The notes beneath the pieces are model-generated. The model had not been told where the DNA came from. It did not search any database and saw nothing but the letters and a program-made list of their open reading frames with translations. Made by a program: the position numbers and the translations under genes. A stretch of DNA of 64,000 nt from NCBI RefSeq assembly GCF_004015185.1, contig NZ_CP025746.1:4605776-4669775 (forward strand), written 5' to 3'. Within the stretch, counting starts at the first letter, position 1; each line of letters opens with the position of its first letter. The DNA comes from Clostridium manihotivorum. Its GTDB lineage: Bacteria > Bacillota > Clostridia > Clostridiales > Clostridiaceae. Below are positions 62,386 through 64,000 of this stretch, in pieces.

Positions 62386-62633
62386 GACTAAGTCCTCCTT
62401 TAAAATAATATTTTTTTGATAACCCATTTAAGAATCTCTATTTACTCCCTTAGTAGAATCTAAGTGTTTTAAATTTCAATTACTTAATTGGTTATCGTAT
62501 TAGTATTTTGCTCGAAAACAGATTTATTATTATAGAGGAGTTTTGGAAACAACTTATCTTTTTTACTTAATATCCATATTAAGTATAATTATCATTTGTA
62601 ATAAGAAAAGCGTCAGCAATTTTTATAGCTTTT

Positions 62634-63308
62634 TTACTCTTTTCTTGGGTTTACAAACTCTGGTGGCACTGGATTTGGATCTTCAAAAAATCTACCTGGA
62701 GTAGATAGGTCAAAGTAAAGCTTAGAGTCTTCAGTAACTCCGAAATCTTTGTTTGAGCCATCGAGCTTAACTTTATTAAAAGCTTCTCTGAATAAAGCAT
62801 TGTGTGCCTCTTCTCTATTTAATAAAAAGTCAATAGTATCTCTTACATACTTATCGTTAATTTGCCTATATAAATATTCATAAACAACCTTAGCCCTTTG
62901 CTCAGCTGCAATATTAGAAAGAAGATCAGCACATATATCTCCTGTAGCATTTACATAATGTGCAGTCCATGGATCTCCTGAAGAATTTACTAACCCTGGA
63001 TTCAAGCCATACAGTACCTGAGACTCGATTTCTCCTGAAGTTACTTTGCTATAATCCACCTCATGACCATTTAGAAGGTTTATGGTTTGAGCCACCATTT
63101 CCATATGACTCATCTCTTCTGCACCAATGTCCAGAAACAAATCTTTTATTGTTTGATCTTCGATCCTAAAGCTTTGAGAAATATACTGAAGAGCTGCCTT
63201 AAGCTCCCCATTTGCTCCACCCAGTTGCTCTTGCATAAGCACAGCATATTGAGGATTTACTCTTTCTACTTTAACATCTTGTAATAACTTTTTTTCATGT
63301 TTGAACAA
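62634..63308 (-). CDS. Manganese catalase family spore coat protein (CotJC-like)
   Basis: The protein has about 224 residues and a ferritin-like four-helix fold with two-metal ligands: the Glu in GGANGELKAALQY (about 30-42), then IGAEEMSHMEMVA (about 62-74), EQRAKVVYEYL and NREEAHNALF near 160. The C-terminal PGRFFEDPNPVPPEF fits CotJC. It may break down peroxide or be structural. The TTG at 63308 has GGAGGTG 6 bases upstream; the longer frame lacks a site. Confidence 0.87.
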   Translation of the reverse strand: MFKHEKKLLQDVKVERVNPQYAVLMQEQLGGANGELKAALQYISQSFRIEDQTIKDLFLDIGAEEMSHMEMVAQTINLLNGHEVDYSKVTSGEIESQVLYGLNPGLVNSSGDPWTAHYVNATGDICADLLSNIAAEQRAKVVYEYLYRQINDKYVRDTIDFLLNREEAHNALFREAFNKVKLDGSNKDFGVTEDSKLYFDLSTPGRFFEDPNPVPPEFVNPRKE

Positions 63309-63445
63309 GATAAACACCTCCAAAACTTTCTTATTCAACTATTTTTTCTTTAGCAATAAACATTTATTCTATTATTTATAAAAATAAATAATTTTAACAC
63401 TACAAGCACTTACTCTATAGATATTTTTTTCAATTACTAACATGA

Positions 63446-63488
63446 TGAAAAGCCTAATCCAGCTAAAATAGCTAGATTAGGCTTTTCA
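63446..63488 (-). terminator. Bidirectional terminator hairpin
   Basis: GAAAAGCCTAATC / GATTAGGCTTTTC has a further inner stem AGCTA / TAGCT. It lies past the leftward bacteriohemerythrin gene. Confidence 0.75.
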
Positions 63489-63499
63489 TTTTTATTTTA

Positions 63500-63552
63500 G
63501 GCTCTGTTAAGGTAACCTGTTAAAATTAAGTGGTCACTCATCCAATGCATTT
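63500..63552 (+). repeat. Family B MITE, left arm only
   Basis: GGCTCTGTTAAGGTAACCTG, TTAAAATTAAGTGGTCACTC and ATCCAATGCAT match the left arm of the 31250-31381 copy, preceded by the same TTATTTTA sequence. No right arm is found before the next gene. Confidence 0.7.
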
Positions 63553-63571
63553 ACAAAGAATTAGTATGTAT

Positions 63572-63961
63572 TTATTCTACTATAAGCTTGTCCTTCTGCA
63601 TTATGTGCTCATCTATCCATTTTACGATAAACTCAAGTATCTCTAATAGGTACTGTTGCTGACTTTCATCGATTTGCTTAAGATCTAAGCTGTTAATTTT
63701 ATTAACAAAATCATCATGCTCTACTTTATGAGATAAGAATTTCTTATAACCTATACTAAGCATATATTCTTCCTCTGATTTAAAGTGAAAAACAGTGTAA
63801 TCCTTCAGCTCTTCTATTACTTGCACTATTTTATCATACTTATCTGTTATAAAGTTATTTTTTGTTAATTGATATACATCATCCGCTATTTCTAATAATT
63901 TTCTATGCTGATCGTCTATCAACTTTACCCCTACTGTATATTCATCTTTCCATGTAATCAA
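63572..63961 (-). CDS. Bacteriohemerythrin
   Basis: This oxygen-binding di-iron protein of about 129 residues has all ligand motifs: DDQHRKLL (about 16-23), HFKSEEEYM (about 54-62, His and Glu), LSHKVEHDDF (about 69-78, two His) and DEHIMQKD (about 113-120, His and Asp). It may sense or bind oxygen in an anaerobe. I set the start at TTG 63961 with GGAGGTGG upstream; a GTG 15 bases earlier overlaps that site. It is near the edge of the window. Confidence 0.92.
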   Translation of the reverse strand: MITWKDEYTVGVKLIDDQHRKLLEIADDVYQLTKNNFITDKYDKIVQVIEELKDYTVFHFKSEEEYMLSIGYKKFLSHKVEHDDFVNKINSLDLKQIDESQQQYLLEILEFIVKWIDEHIMQKDKLIVE

Positions 63962-64000
63962 AAACGCCACCTCCACTATTACATTTTCTTACTATTCACA

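Noticed and set aside
1..64000. CRISPR array
   Set aside because: The repeats found are dispersed, long and of varied orientation; none form regular arrays with spacers, and no cas gene is present.

Overview
The window looks like a chromosomal segment of a Clostridium-type anaerobic, spore-forming Firmicute. The base composition is very AT-rich. Ribosome binding sites are strong (AGGAGG, AAGGGGG) and TTG/GTG starts are frequent. It carries fermentation and anaerobe genes (pflBA, ldh, rubredoxin, ferrous iron uptake feoAB), spore genes (an alpha/beta SASP, a CotF-like coat protein, a CotJC/Mn-catalase-like coat protein) and Firmicute-type regulation (T-box, PyrR attenuator, probable Rex box). 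No rRNA, tRNA, CRISPR array, phage or plasmid module was seen.

Layout. 1-7.4 kb: small membrane proteins, an orphan HPrK/PEPCK-fold protein, plsC, a secreted ComEC-like metallo-hydrolase, an RNase H-like exonuclease and a HAD phosphatase. 7.6-9.9 kb: Fur-box-controlled feoA-feoB-(Cys-rich small protein). 9.9-11.8 kb: a complete-looking group II intron inserted just after a terminator. 11.9-14.8 kb: T-box-argS-exonuclease. 15-25 kb: Ppx/GppA-HD protein, trmB, a site-2 protease, an envelope cluster (VanY-like peptidase, NAGPA-like protein, anchored unknown), PIN-PhoH ATPase and an LCP ligase. 25-33.7 kb: ldh, arginase, DnaQ-like exonuclease, M48 protease, rubredoxin, pflA and pflB. 34-40.3 kb: a seven-gene pyrBICFKDE operon behind a PyrR-type attenuator. 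40.4-43.3 kb: two paralogous lipoproteins separated by a broken IS630-type insertion. 43.7-49.5 kb: a beta-lactamase-fold protein without the catalytic serine, phosphofructokinase, uppP and manA. 49.7-54.7 kb: a TPR protein divergent from an unknown-murT-gatD group that amidates lipid II. 54.8-64 kb: deacetylase, DUF523-DUF1722 fusion, Nudix hydrolase, D,D-carboxypeptidase, flavin reductase, PpaX-like phosphatase, spore genes and bacteriohemerythrin.

How the genes work together. The operonic blocks are pyrimidine synthesis, iron uptake, formate fermentation, peptidoglycan modification (murT/gatD, dac, vanY, uppP, LCP) and sporulation.

The least ordinary content is between the genes. Three families of dispersed repeats occur. 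Family A is about 60-140 bp and is usually joined to a terminator hairpin. Family B is a MITE-like element with terminal inverted repeats; two copies have perfect but different 8-bp target duplications. Family C is about 100-165 bp with inverted ends and sits next to start codons. Several genes end inside or directly against these repeats. There are also two large isolated hairpins. I found no clear new multi-gene defence or metabolic system; these repeats and a few odd proteins are the best leads.
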